Shown: piece by piece, positions 44,439-52,087 of the stretch | How the letters are laid out: each line of letters begins with the position of its first letter | Numbering within the stretch: the first letter of the stretch is position 1 | Source of the DNA: an uncultured Bacteroidales bacterium | GTDB lineage: Bacteria > Bacteroidota > Bacteroidia > Bacteroidales > Paludibacteraceae | Reading direction: 5' to 3' | DNA length: 64,000 nucleotides | Assembly: GCA_902799705.1 (NCBI GenBank) | Contig: CADCBP010000015.1 | Coordinates: 1-64,000, forward strand | Made by a program: the position numbers and the translations under genes | Notes under the pieces: generated by a model | The model's input: only the letters and a program-made list of their open reading frames with translations | Told to the model about the DNA's origin: nothing | The model's database searches: none

Positions 44439-45046
44439 CTCTTGTTTTGCTGAGCTTCTAACATTTTCTTCTGTTTTTCCTCTGCGTATTTCCGGAATTG
44501 CTCACGGTTGAATTCTATTTGTAATTCCTCATCTTCGGATAGAACATTTGCCATACTATCTACTAGCTTCTTTACTGGTATTTGAATGGCGATAAAAGAG
44601 GTATAACCTTCCGCACCCTTGTCATACATTTTCTCACATGTTTTTTGTGCATTATTAATATGTTCTTTAACCACTTTATTCATATCCGCCTCCATTAAAC
44701 GCTGCACTTTTTCTTGTTGAGCCTGACCTGCTACCGAACGAGAATAACTTTCCGATAACCCCTCAACATAACCACCAAGTTTCTGCATGATCATGTCTTG
44801 CGCAGCCTGCAGAGCACTGGTACGCGCACTTTGCATATTAATGCTTGTAGCTATTCCCATGTCACGGAAGTAATTCTCATCATCCATAGATTCTAACACA
44901 CAAGGCAAATCAATTTCTTGACCAAGGATCTTACCACTTTCGGCAGAAGATTGATTGTTTTGAGCAACTTGCTTCTTTGCTCCGCAAGAGGAGAGCACAG
45001 CAGCCATCATAAACAATACGGCTGCAAATAATGTCATTTTTTTCAT
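44435..45046 (-). CDS. LPP20-like lipoprotein
   Basis: A 203-residue lipoprotein; start at 45046 gives MKKMTLFAAVLFMMAAVLSSCGAKK with the lipobox LSSC. The rest is mostly helical: FRDMGIATSINMQSARTSALQAAQDMIMQKLGGYVEGLSESYSRS has the small-residue helix of LPP20-type domains, and YTSFIAIQIPVKKLVDSM is the conserved strand and helix. The C-terminus is charged and helical (YAEEKQKKMLEAQQNKR). First gene of a four-gene unit that ends with the FN3-like lipoprotein. Role unknown. Confidence 0.7.
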   Translation of the reverse strand: MKKMTLFAAVLFMMAAVLSSCGAKKQVAQNNQSSAESGKILGQEIDLPCVLESMDDENYFRDMGIATSINMQSARTSALQAAQDMIMQKLGGYVEGLSESYSRSVAGQAQQEKVQRLMEADMNKVVKEHINNAQKTCEKMYDKGAEGYTSFIAIQIPVKKLVDSMANVLSEDEELQIEFNREQFRKYAEEKQKKMLEAQQNKR

Positions 45047-45170
45047 GATAGTTTTGCCCACTTATATCCCATCGGGCATCGGTTTTAAAATATATGTATT
45101 TTGCCTACTCACTTGGCTTTTCGGCTTACTCCATTAATTATTTAGTGTTTACTATTCATGCACATACATA
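45047..45170. other. Leader region, nothing recognised
   Basis: AT-rich stretch between the lipoprotein start and the terminator of the predicted RNA. I see no consensus promoter for the lipoprotein unit and no gene. Confidence 0.5.
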
Positions 45171-45476
45171 GAAAAAGCGCAGACCTCGCTGTTGCTTACT
45201 ATAGCAGAGGCCTTCGCTAACCTATCAGACAATAAACAACAATGAAACCTACGCCGATATGACAAACCACCTGCAGAGAAATAGCAGGAGGTATTACGGT
45301 CATACCCGTAGGCATCTATCGTTACTTTGCGTAGGTTGATAAAGAAAAGTTTGCGAAGCTTTCTGCTATCTACAACAAAGCGTCAATAAACGCCATTTTC
45401 AATATGTCTTGGAACCCTCTTACCCTTCCGCACGAGGCGGTTCGGCGTAGATGAATCCCGCAAAAACTTACATTTT
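45171..45476 (-). ncRNA. Predicted structured RNA, about 300 nt
   Basis: A consensus promoter (45483-45514) and a strong intrinsic terminator (45175-45217) bound a region of about 300 bases with no open frame worth calling. It is rich in paired segments on the minus strand. From the 5' end there are a CCGC/GCGG hairpin nested in GAACC/GGTTC, a GGCGT/ACGCT hairpin, and then a long composite stem: CCTACG with CGTAGG, GGTATGAC with GTCATATC, ACC-CCTGC with GCAGG-GGT, around a 9-base loop. The single long stem with an internal bulge recalls 6S RNA, but length and sequence do not match what I know. It does not match tmRNA, RNase P RNA or 4.5S RNA. It is probably a trans-acting or housekeeping RNA of unknown identity. 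Confidence 0.6.
45175..45217 (-). terminator. Terminator of the predicted RNA
   Basis: Minus strand: AGCG, AGGCCTC and TGCT pair with AGCA, GAGGTCT and CGCT around ATAGTA, followed by a T-tract (complement of 45171-45175). Confidence 0.75.
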
Positions 45477-45482
45477 GCGCTG

Positions 45483-45514
45483 CAAAATTAACAATAATTT
45501 TTGATATATGCAAG
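45483..45514 (-). promoter_or_regulatory. Promoter of the predicted RNA
   Basis: Minus strand: CTTG (45511-45514), 20 bases, TAATTTTG (45483-45490). Confidence 0.72.
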
Positions 45515-45591
45515 AAAAAATTGTACTTTGCTAATAAAAACCACAAAATTTTGTGTAAAGAGCGAAGTGTCAAATAAAAAAAAGAGTGTAA

Positions 45592-45650
45592 AAAGAGAGG
45601 GAAACGGAGACGGAGAGGGAAACGGAAACGGAGCTTATGCTCCTTAAAGA
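45592..45650. repeat. Purine-rich word repeat and hairpin
   Basis: GAGAGGGAAACGGAGACGGA-type words in succession (period about 12), followed by a GGAGC-TTAT-GCTCC hairpin. No gene. Confidence 0.5.
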
Positions 45651-45693
45651 GGACGTACTGGTTTCGCTGTTGTTATTGCGTTGTTATACTAAT

Positions 45694-45737
45694 AGTTCGT
45701 GTATAATTCGTCAATAATTCGTCTATAGTTCGTGTTT
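45694..45737. repeat. 11-bp tandem repeat, four copies
   Basis: AGTTCGTGTAT, AATTCGTCAAT, AATTCGTCTAT, AGTTCGTGTTT: four imperfect 11-bp units sharing TTCGT. Sequence is unrelated to the 11-bp array at 1226-1291, but the period is the same. Confidence 0.75.
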
Positions 45738-45782
45738 GGAAGCATGAAATAAGCAGAAAATGGGCATGGAGGATGTCTTCTC

Positions 45783-45818
45783 TAAAAGAAATTGGACACC
45801 CTCGTGGATGTCCAATTC
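45783..45818 (-). terminator. Terminator of tRNA-Ser
   Basis: AATTGGACA pairs with TGTCCAATT (9 bp) with CC/GG inside; on the minus strand it is followed by TTCTTTT. It starts about 8 bases after the tRNA 3' end. Confidence 0.72.
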
Positions 45819-45825
45819 TTTTAAG

Positions 45826-45910
45826 CGGAAAGAGAGGGATTCGAACCCCCGGTACGTTTCCGTACTTCGGTTTTCAAGACCGACGCAATAGACCACTCTG
45901 CCATCTTTCC
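45826..45910 (-). tRNA. tRNA-Ser (anticodon UGA)
   Basis: Read on the minus strand, GGAAAGA pairs with TCTTTCC to form the 7-bp acceptor stem; the discriminator is G, as expected for serine. The anticodon loop CTTGAAA carries TGA. A long variable arm (TACGGAAACGTA) and the T-loop GGTTCGAATCC mark a class II tRNA. 85 bases; CCA is not encoded. Own promoter and terminator flank it. Confidence 0.95.
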
Positions 45911-45968
45911 AAAAGCGGTTTAATCAACCGTTTTTTCTCGAGAAGCACTCTCTCGATTAAAGCGGGTG

Positions 45969-46000
45969 CAAAAGTACTGCTTTTTTCTGACATACGCAAA
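45969..46000 (-). promoter_or_regulatory. Promoter of tRNA-Ser
   Basis: Minus strand: TTTG (45997-46000), 20 bases, TACTTTTG (45969-45976). Transcription would begin about 50 bases before the mature tRNA. Confidence 0.75.
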
Positions 46001-46023
46001 TTTTTACGTACTTTTTTCGAAAT

Positions 46024-46653
46024 TTATCGTTTTTCGGCACCTATTGTAGTGTCCTCTCCGTGTCCAGGGTAGACCCTCACATCGCCCGGTAAAGCGAATA
46101 ACGATTCTAAGGAACAAAAGAGTTGCCCCATGTCTCCGCCGGGTAAATCTGTACGTCCGTAGCCCATGCAAAAGAGGGTATCGCCAGACAAAAGCGTTTT
46201 CTCTTCTTTCCAGTATAAGCAGATACTTCCCGGCGTATGTCCCGGGGTCTCTATGATTTCTACCCCTGCAAGTCCCAATCCTCTCCCCTCTAATCCTTTC
46301 ACCGGAAAAGGTTTGGCTTGCATGCGTATGCCGAACAGATCGTACTGTTCCTGCATCGCCTTCACCATGGGAATGTCCGCTTCGTGCATCAACACCGGTG
46401 TGTTCCATTGTTCGCACGCCCACGGCGCGCCCCAAAGATGATCCAGATGACCATGCGTCGCAACGATCTGAATGCTGAAAGATGAATGCTGACTTCTGAT
46501 ATCTTCTATACTTCTGTACAACTGCTGTTGCTCATACTGCGAATAGCAGGCCGGGTCCACCAACAGTACATGACCCGCATCGTCCGAGACGATGTAGGTG
46601 TTCGTACCAAAAGGACCAAACTCAAAACATTTTATCTCCAGCATTCCTGACAT
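46024..46653 (-). CDS. Metallo-beta-lactamase-fold hydrolase
   Basis: A 209-residue cytoplasmic hydrolase of the glyoxalase II-like group. The zinc motif is ATHGHLDHLWG (HxHxDH), with the later ligands in TPGHTPGSICL, LLSGDTLFCMGYGRTDL and VYPGHGEDTT. Length and order match the YcbL/glyoxalase II-like small hydrolases that act on thioesters. The residues SQHSSFSIQ before IVATHGH come from a word-repeat patch (46468-46499). The first 22 bases overlap the radical SAM gene, so the two are coupled; an internal ATG (46644) may be the true start. Substrate not known. Confidence 0.88.
   Translation of the reverse strand: MSGMLEIKCFEFGPFGTNTYIVSDDAGHVLLVDPACYSQYEQQQLYRSIEDIRSQHSSFSIQIVATHGHLDHLWGAPWACEQWNTPVLMHEADIPMVKAMQEQYDLFGIRMQAKPFPVKGLEGRGLGLAGVEIIETPGHTPGSICLYWKEEKTLLSGDTLFCMGYGRTDLPGGDMGQLFCSLESLFALPGDVRVYPGHGEDTTIGAEKR
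46468..46499. repeat. 14-bp word repeat inside hydrolase gene
   Basis: CTGAATGCTGAAAG followed by ATGAATGCTGACTT, encoding an extra loop immediately before the zinc motif strand. Confidence 0.75.
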
Positions 46654-47609
46654 ATTTTCGGTTGTTCATTGAGTGCGGCACGGCGGAAAAGCAGTGCTTT
46701 CCCGTTGCGGAACAGTTCCGCAACAGGTGCGTCTTTGACATTTCCGTACGCGTACGCATGTTCTTTATCGTAACAACAGGGCAACACATCCCCGTTGGTT
46801 GTCACCACTACCCCGCTCCATACACGCATGCATCCTCGCCCGAGGGGTTTGCGGCGGAACAACCCGTCAGCCCCTTTCCTGTACCTGTTGTAGCGTGGCT
46901 CCGTAGGCATTAACGGATGTCCATGCTCATAGTCGTACAGTTGCGCGGTTTTCAGGCTCAAACGGTCAGCGTCGAGGGCTTTGTAGGTCCGTTTCAGTTC
47001 CTGCCACTCCTGTTCGTTCGTCTTCAGCCGCAAACACTGCAGTTCTATTTGAAATCTGAAACAGGAAATATGAAATTTCTGCTTTGCTTCGCGTAGATAG
47101 CGCAATGCGGCTTTCGTCTTCTCTATATCTCCGCCTATACGGTAGGCGCCGTAGGTGGCCTGCGTGAGACCATCCATCGACACGATAATCTTATTCAATC
47201 CTGCTTTTAGCAAGTCCTCCGCCAGTTCGGGAGTCATCGCTTGTGCATTCGTACTGACGATGGTGTATAAACCCGCTTCATGCGCCTCGTATATCATCTG
47301 TGGCACGTCTTTGTTGAGCAGAGGTTCGCCTTGAAAATAAAACTGCATCGTATGCGCGTAGTTTTTCACTTCGCCGAGTACCATCCGGAACAAATCCATA
47401 GACATGAACGGCTGGCGGCTGACGGCTGACGGCTGATGACTCATTCCCACCGGGCATGCGGGGCATCGCAGTTGACATACAGCCGCCGGCTCGACACTCA
47501 CGAACAGCGGCGCATGAGAAATACGCACCAAGCCCATCCGGCTCAGTGCGTAATTCCAATAGCAACGGATTGCGTTACTTACACGGGATTTTGTTAACAC
47601 GGCGCTCAT
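46632..47609 (-). CDS. Radical SAM/SPASM protein
   Basis: A 325-residue radical S-adenosylmethionine enzyme. The iron-sulfur motif is CQLRCPACPVG (CxxxCxxC, near residues 43-50). Further features are QFYFQGEPLLNKDV (GEPLL, about 88-101), YTIVSTNAQ, IIVSMDGLTQATYGAYRIGG and a C-terminal SPASM-like segment with GCMRVWSGVVVTTNGDVLPCCYD and CQECW, which would bind a second cluster. Such enzymes modify peptides or assist enzyme maturation; no substrate peptide gene is visible nearby. Two word-repeat insertions lie in the gene, one right after the CxxxCxxC motif (HQPSAVSRQP) and one at KFHISCFRFQIE. It overlaps rpiB by 35 bases; a later ATG (Met25, MGLVRISHAP) is possible. Confidence 0.88.
   Translation of the reverse strand: MSAVLTKSRVSNAIRCYWNYALSRMGLVRISHAPLFVSVEPAAVCQLRCPACPVGMSHQPSAVSRQPFMSMDLFRMVLGEVKNYAHTMQFYFQGEPLLNKDVPQMIYEAHEAGLYTIVSTNAQAMTPELAEDLLKAGLNKIIVSMDGLTQATYGAYRIGGDIEKTKAALRYLREAKQKFHISCFRFQIELQCLRLKTNEQEWQELKRTYKALDADRLSLKTAQLYDYEHGHPLMPTEPRYNRYRKGADGLFRRKPLGRGCMRVWSGVVVTTNGDVLPCCYDKEHAYAYGNVKDAPVAELFRNGKALLFRRAALNEQPKICQECWR
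47048..47081. repeat. Word repeat 1 inside radical SAM gene
   Basis: TGAAATCTGAAACAGGAAATATGAAATTTC-like words (GAAAT recurs), encoding KFHISCFRFQIE on the minus strand. Confidence 0.5.
47416..47436. repeat. 7-bp repeat inside radical SAM gene
   Basis: CGGCTGA three times in tandem (21 bp, so the frame is kept), encoding part of HQPSAVSRQP just after the CxxxCxxC motif. Confidence 0.85.
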
Positions 47610-48024
47610 GACGCTCGCCTTCGAAATCCGTCTGGAAGAACGTACGCACGATATCCAGCGCCTTCACCGCCGAGATGAAGTTCGCCGGCAGACCCAGTAC
47701 GTTCGCGTTGTTATGCGCACGCGCCAACTCCGCTAACTTCGTGTCCCAGCACAGCGCCGCACGGATACCCTGGTGCTTGTTCGCCGTCATGCAGATACCG
47801 TTACCCGTCGAGCAGATCACGATACCGAACTCATACTCACCTTTCTCTACGGCCTCAGCCAGCGGGTGCGCGAAATCGGGATAATCACAACTCTCGGTGC
47901 TGTAGCAACCGAAATCTTTTACTTTAGCCCCATTATCCTCCAAGAACAACTGTACTTGCTGCTTGAGCGGGAAACCTGCGTGGTCTGAAGCCAACGCAAT
48001 CGTCATTTCACTGAAATTTTTCAT
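47575..48024 (-). CDS. rpiB: Ribose 5-phosphate isomerase B
   Basis: RpiB interconverts ribose 5-phosphate and ribulose 5-phosphate in the pentose phosphate pathway. From the ATG at 48024 the protein has 149 residues, as usual for RpiB. Features: MTIALASDHAGFPLKQQV (7-24; the conserved DHAG), YSTESCDYPDFA (about 41-52), IVICSTGNGICMTANKHQGIRAALC (about 68-92; active-site Cys and the GNGI loop) and ARAHNNANVLGLP (about 100-112). A longer frame to 48087 adds residues without similarity. The coding region overlaps the radical SAM gene. Confidence 0.93.
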   Translation of the reverse strand: MKNFSEMTIALASDHAGFPLKQQVQLFLEDNGAKVKDFGCYSTESCDYPDFAHPLAEAVEKGEYEFGIVICSTGNGICMTANKHQGIRAALCWDTKLAELARAHNNANVLGLPANFISAVKALDIVRTFFQTDFEGERHERRVNKIPCK

Positions 48025-48047
48025 ATCAATAGTATTTAGATTGTCTG

Positions 48048-48659
48048 TTAAAAAATCGCCGCCAAGTTGCCGAACATCAGTTTGCATGCAATCGCAAGCA
48101 CGATGATTCCGAAAAACTTACGGATGATATATAGCGAGGTCACTCCCAAATATTTGGTCAACCAGTTCGTTCCTATCAGCACCAGATACAACACCAGCAT
48201 ACACAATAATAACGATATACAGAGGCTCGCTATGCTATACTCCGCCGTAATGGCCAGCAATGCGGTAAATGCGCCCGGACCCGCATACATCGGGAAGGCC
48301 AGCGGAACAATCGTACTCGCACTACTCAATTCGCCTTCCAACTTATCGTTCTGGAAGATCGTGATATCCAGAATCATCTCTAGCGCCATCAGGAAGATGA
48401 TGAATCCTCCGGCGATGGCGAAGTACTCTATCTGCACGCCGAAGAGTTTCAAGATCCATTCGCCCAAGAACAGGAACGCCATCAGTATCGTCAGACTCGC
48501 GATACACACGCGACCGGCATGAATCTTAATGCCCTTCTGCTGCATCGAGATGGTGATGGGGATGTTGCCGAACGGGTCAATGATAGCAATCAGGAAGATA
48601 AACGACGACAAGATCTGCCATATGTCAATCGGTCCGAAAAAAGTACGTAATGCCTCCAT
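48048..48659 (-). CDS. MarC-family membrane protein
   Basis: A 203-residue integral membrane protein with six predicted helices. MarC-family motifs are present: LFLIAIIDPFGNIP-like FLIAIIDPFGNIPIT (about 22-36), AIAGGFIIFLMALEMI, a charged cytosolic loop (DKLEGELSSASTIVPLAFPMYAGPGAF; the AxPxxAGPG signature), and IIVLAIACKLMFG at the end. The function of MarC is not settled; it is not an antibiotic efflux regulator as once thought. The start at 48659 gives MEALRTFFGPIDIWQ; the longer frame covers the promoter. Divergent from efp. Confidence 0.9.
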   Translation of the reverse strand: MEALRTFFGPIDIWQILSSFIFLIAIIDPFGNIPITISMQQKGIKIHAGRVCIASLTILMAFLFLGEWILKLFGVQIEYFAIAGGFIIFLMALEMILDITIFQNDKLEGELSSASTIVPLAFPMYAGPGAFTALLAITAEYSIASLCISLLLCMLVLYLVLIGTNWLTKYLGVTSLYIIRKFFGIIVLAIACKLMFGNLAAIF

Positions 48660-48688
48660 AGTATATCCTTTTTCTTCAAAATCGGCCA

Positions 48689-48736
48689 CAAAATTAGTGA
48701 AAAATTTGCATATATGCAAGAAAAGTTGTAATTTTG
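48689..48736. promoter_or_regulatory. Overlapping divergent promoters marC/efp
   Basis: Plus strand (efp): TTTG (48705-48708), 20 bases, TAATTTTG (48729-48736). Minus strand (marC): CTTG (complement of 48717-48720), 20 bases, TAATTTTG (complement of 48689-48696). The two -33 elements lie in one perfect 14-bp palindrome TTGCATATATGCAA (48706-48719). Confidence 0.75.
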
Positions 48737-48776
48737 CAGCGATTTTCTGAAAAATTGATTAAATAGAAATAGTTTT

Positions 48777-49340
48777 ATGATTAACAGCCAAGACATTAAG
48801 AACGGTGTTTGTATCCGCATGGACGGCCGTTTGTATTTCGTAATTGAGTTTCTCCACGTGAAGCCGGGTAAAGGTAATACCATCATGCGCGTGAAATTCA
48901 AAGATGTAGTGGATGGCCGCGTACTCGAGCGCCGATTCAATATCGGAGAGAAACTCGAGGATGTACGCGTGGAGCGTCGTCCGTATCAGTTCTTATACAA
49001 AGAGGGTGAAGATTATATCTTCATGAATAATGAGACCTTTGAGCAAGTGCCTATCGCTCATGACCTGATTACCGGTGTTGATTTCCTTAAAGAGGGCATG
49101 AACGTGGATGTTGTTTCCGATGCTTCTACGGATACCGTACTCTTCGCTGAGTTGCCTACAAAGGTAGAGCTCGCTGTTACCTATACCGAACCCGGATTGA
49201 AGGGTGACACGGCTACCAACACGCTCAAACCGGCTACCGTAGAGACCGGTGCTGAAGTTCGTGTGCCGCTCTTTATCAACGAAGGAGAAATCATCCGCAT
49301 AGACACGCGAGACGGTTCCTATTGCGAGCGAGTTCGCTAA
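48777..49340 (+). CDS. efp: Elongation factor P
   Basis: EF-P enters the ribosomal E site and relieves stalling at proline runs. The 187 residues match the family. Three beta-barrel domains can be followed: the first with the loop HVKPGKGNT, whose lysine in PGKG (Lys32) is the residue modified in other species; the second with [27 protein letters not shown]; and the third with [29 protein letters not shown] (the conserved EPGLKGDTA) and a C-terminus with [13 protein letters not shown]. No modification enzyme gene (epmA/earP/ymfI type) is near. A good terminator follows. Confidence 0.97.
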   Translation: MINSQDIKNGVCIRMDGRLYFVIEFLHVKPGKGNTIMRVKFKDVVDGRVLERRFNIGEKLEDVRVERRPYQFLYKEGEDYIFMNNETFEQVPIAHDLITGVDFLKEGMNVDVVSDASTDTVLFAELPTKVELAVTYTEPGLKGDTATNTLKPATVETGAEVRVPLFINEGEIIRIDTRDGSYCERVR

Positions 49341-49361
49341 CCAGACACCTAATAATTGAAT

Positions 49362-49400
49362 AAGGAGAAATCCGATCCAAAAAGCCGGATTTCTCCTTTT
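49362..49400 (+). terminator. Terminator of efp
   Basis: AAGGAGAAATCCG and CGGATTTCTCCTT form a perfect 13-bp stem around an 11-base loop, followed by TTT. Confidence 0.82.
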
Positions 49401-49443
49401 GTATATACCACTTTCGCCATTCTATTGACAATTTGTCGTTTTT

Positions 49444-49475
49444 TTTGCATATTTTCAGAATTTATACTAATTTTG
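49444..49475 (+). promoter_or_regulatory. Promoter of the AraC-family gene
   Basis: TTTG (49444-49447), 20 bases, TAATTTTG (49468-49475); about 45 bases of leader. Confidence 0.75.
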
Positions 49476-49524
49476 CGGGCAAATAGGATAAAACAGACAA
49501 ATTAAACCCTTTAAATTTAACAAA

Positions 49525-50400
49525 ATGGCCAATTCTTTTGAAGGAATTCTTCAGCAAGCTGACCAGGATGGCATCGCAATCGTTCACGAGAAGCATGGTT
49601 GGAAGCATTTGGGTCAAGATATGGTCTTTCCGCACGTCATTCTCACAATGACCATCAACGGTAGTGCACGTGCATTCTACGATATGGTAGAGGTGAAGAC
49701 GGAGAAGCCGAATGAACTGTTCGTTATCATGCCCGGACATGTCATGCACCCTATTGAATATTCTGAAGATTATTCATTTGTGCTTGTAGTGATCTCACCT
49801 ACTATCTTTGAGGACCTTCGTTTTATGCTCTTCAGTCACGACTATAGCAAGTTCCACCACGCCCCGCTATACACTCTTACCAACGAGCAACGGAACATCC
49901 TTCATTTGCTCCTCCTGCAACTCGATAAGGTGCTGACCTACTCACCAGAAACGATGCCGCATCGTAAAAATATGATTGTTTACCTTCTCGCCGTATGCTA
50001 TGAGTACCTTAATTTCTTTCGTCGCGAGATAGACAAACGATGGAAGGTTAGTCGGCATAATAATCTTTTCAACCAGTTCTGTAACCTGGTTGTAGCCCAT
50101 TATCGCGAATCACGCGAGGTGCAGTTCTATGCGGAAAAACTCAATCTGACGCCCAAATACTTCTCGAAGATTATCCGTGAAGTGACGGACGGGCTCTCAC
50201 CCGCCGACTGGATTGAGCAATACATTGTAGCCCAAGCGCAACAACTGCTCAAGACCCATCCGAGCATGACTATCCAGGAGATATCGTTTATGCTGGGCTT
50301 TAACGAGCCCGCCACTTTCTGCCGCTACTACAAACGGGTCACCGGGCAGACTGCCAAGCATTATCGCAACGAAGTAAGAATTCTATCATCTTTGAGTTAA
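49525..50400 (+). CDS. AraC-family transcription regulator
   Basis: A 291-residue regulator with an N-terminal cupin-like ligand domain (about 25-110, FPHVILTMTINGSARAFYD ... FVIMPGHVMHPI) and a C-terminal AraC DNA-binding domain (about 190-285). The latter has two helix-turn-helix parts: VQFYAEKLNLTPKYFSKIIREVTDGLSPADWI and TIQEISFMLGFNEPATFCRYYKRVTGQTAKHYR. Ligand and target are not known; the divergent or neighbouring genes do not point to a pathway. Its last 62 bases overlap the convergent esterase gene, so the two transcripts are antisense at their ends. Confidence 0.9.
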   Translation: MANSFEGILQQADQDGIAIVHEKHGWKHLGQDMVFPHVILTMTINGSARAFYDMVEVKTEKPNELFVIMPGHVMHPIEYSEDYSFVLVVISPTIFEDLRFMLFSHDYSKFHHAPLYTLTNEQRNILHLLLLQLDKVLTYSPETMPHRKNMIVYLLAVCYEYLNFFRREIDKRWKVSRHNNLFNQFCNLVVAHYRESREVQFYAEKLNLTPKYFSKIIREVTDGLSPADWIEQYIVAQAQQLLKTHPSMTIQEISFMLGFNEPATFCRYYKRVTGQTAKHYRNEVRILSSLS

Positions 50401-51307
50401 CCTCCTGCGATTCCTTCAGGCCGGGCTTGCTCACATTGTGGACATGTCCGGCTTTTTTGTGGTTGCTATCGATGAAGACGAAGCACACCGGGCGTTGTTG
50501 CATACCGCAGTCTTCCACTATGAGCAGTGCCTGCGAGCGGAGGAAGTCCTGCCGGCTGGAAGAAACGAAGAGCGGTCCTTGATAGGCATTGAGACGTGTA
50601 CGCGGAGACATCGCCGTCATCCATTGGTCGTCCATGTATCTCGGTCCGAGAAACCACTCCATCGCCTTCGGATAAAAAAGTCCTGTAGCATTGTAACTCG
50701 CAAAATCGTACGACGGGCAGTTCAGCAATACGCCGCGCGGTTTGAAATATTTCGGACGTACCGGCAGCGAATCATTCGCGGCTCCTTCGGCGACATACAA
50801 TGCCAAATGACCACCTGCCGAAGTTCCCACAATATACATTTTATCAGCGTTCAGTCCCAATTCTTCGGCATGCAAGGTCACATAATCTACCGCAGCAGAC
50901 ACGTCGTATAACTGGTCGGACACATCGGTAGAATCCCCATCCACGAGACGGTATTCCACCAGCACAACATCATACCCCTCCTTCAAAAACACCGACGCAT
51001 AAGGGCGATGGTTCTGTCTCAGACCCGCTACGTAAAAACCGCCGTGTACCTCAATAACCACGGCATTCTTGCGGTTCTCTTTAGCGTAATATACATCCAC
51101 TACATGACGTTCATTGCCGTCGTCCAGATACGGGATACCGATGAGATGCTCGCACGAATCGGCGTAGCACTTCACTTTTGACAGTTTGTTCACCGGCGCC
51201 AATGCCCATTCCAAAAGCGTCTTGGTCACCACCGGAGCTCCCCAGCTGTCCGTTGACAGCATCAACAGAGCGGCAATCACTGCCAGTATAGATATCTTCT
51301 TGCGCAT
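50339..51307 (-). CDS. Exported alpha/beta-hydrolase (esterase-like)
   Basis: A 322-residue exported hydrolase (signal MRKKISILAVIAALLMLSTDSWGA). It resembles the hormone-sensitive lipase/BD-FAE type: an oxyanion-hole motif VIEVHGGFYVAG (HGGF), YRLVDGDSTDVSDQLYDVSAAVDYV before the nucleophile elbow, and GTSAGGHLAL with the active-site Ser. The acid is probably in SSSRQDFLRSQALL, and the His in KAGHVHNVSKPG. It might release acyl or acetyl groups from glycans; no neighbouring glycan genes. Just downstream of the phosphatase gene (8 bases), so probably co-transcribed with it. Confidence 0.85.
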   Translation of the reverse strand: MRKKISILAVIAALLMLSTDSWGAPVVTKTLLEWALAPVNKLSKVKCYADSCEHLIGIPYLDDGNERHVVDVYYAKENRKNAVVIEVHGGFYVAGLRQNHRPYASVFLKEGYDVVLVEYRLVDGDSTDVSDQLYDVSAAVDYVTLHAEELGLNADKMYIVGTSAGGHLALYVAEGAANDSLPVRPKYFKPRGVLLNCPSYDFASYNATGLFYPKAMEWFLGPRYMDDQWMTAMSPRTRLNAYQGPLFVSSSRQDFLRSQALLIVEDCGMQQRPVCFVFIDSNHKKAGHVHNVSKPGLKESQEVNSKMIEFLLRCDNAWQSAR

Positions 51308-51315
51308 AGGTGGGA

Positions 51316-52035
51316 TTATTTCTTAAGATTCTTCTTTTTTCTCACGAACTCTTTCTGCGCTTTTTTGAGTTGCTTGAGGTAGGCCTTGCTGGTATGCAAA
51401 CGCGCAAAGGCGGCACCGGCCACTACGCGGGCAGCTTCGACGTCACTCTGCCAGTGGAAACCGGCAATCACACGACTCTGACCATACTCGAAACCTTCTT
51501 TCAGCAGCGCATCCTGGGCTGCAGGGTCGATCTCACATAGAATCAGAGCCGTCGTCCATCCAAGCGTAGTATGTCCGGATGGATAGGAACCGTTATGACT
51601 AAGCGGTTCTTCGTCCGCCGGCACCAATGTAGGCTCGTGGAAGAAGATATACGGGCGTTGGCGCATATACTTGTTTTTTGCACTGTCGCATGCGAAATGC
51701 GTGGTCTCGGTGGCATCCGTCAGCAGTTTCCATAACTGCGGGGTATTCTTCTCGGAGATCTGCACACCCAATACCGGCGAGAAGACAGCCGCCATTCGCC
51801 CGATGCTGTATTCGGCATCCAAACGGGCTTTTTCGCCTCGCGGCGTATTGCGCATCCGTTTGCCCCAATAGTACTGCGCCGTGTCATACGCAAAGCGCAT
51901 CTCGGTAATCTGCGGAGGTCCGGGCAGATAATGCAACGCATTCGGCATTTCCGGAGATGTGAAGTACGGATGAGGCTTGACCGCAAACACAGAGACGGAA
52001 AAGCAAATAAAAGGAATAAGAAGTAATTTTTTCAT
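51316..52035 (-). CDS. Class A acid phosphatase (PAP2 superfamily)
   Basis: A 239-residue periplasmic phosphatase (signal MKKLLLIPFICFSVSVFA). The three PAP2 motifs are present: KNKYMRQRP (KxxxxxxRP), GSYPSGHT (PSGH) and SRVIAGFHWQSD (SRxxxxxHxxxD). The spacing and length match bacterial class A non-specific acid phosphatases (PhoN type), which remove phosphate from organic esters, and not the membrane lipid phosphatases, as no membrane helices are seen. The C-terminus is lysine-rich. Confidence 0.92.
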   Translation of the reverse strand: MKKLLLIPFICFSVSVFAVKPHPYFTSPEMPNALHYLPGPPQITEMRFAYDTAQYYWGKRMRNTPRGEKARLDAEYSIGRMAAVFSPVLGVQISEKNTPQLWKLLTDATETTHFACDSAKNKYMRQRPYIFFHEPTLVPADEEPLSHNGSYPSGHTTLGWTTALILCEIDPAAQDALLKEGFEYGQSRVIAGFHWQSDVEAARVVAGAAFARLHTSKAYLKQLKKAQKEFVRKKKNLKK

Positions 52036-52055
52036 GTTCTTTCAATTTGGTGCTG

Positions 52056-52087
52056 CAAAAGTACAAAAAACATTTGATATACGCAAG
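52056..52087 (-). promoter_or_regulatory. Promoter of the phosphatase-esterase unit
   Basis: Minus strand: CTTG (52084-52087), 20 bases, TACTTTTG (52056-52063). The rest of the 307-base gap to 52342 holds the rightward TonB-receptor promoter and AT-rich sequence. Confidence 0.72.

Noticed and set aside
45171..45476. Assignment of the predicted RNA to RNase P, tmRNA or 4.5S RNA
   Set aside because: The conserved cores of these RNAs (such as GAGGAAAGTCC for RNase P) cannot be found on either strand.
45773..46072. Plus-strand frame across the tRNA region
   Set aside because: It covers the tRNA-Ser gene, its terminator and its promoter; not a gene.
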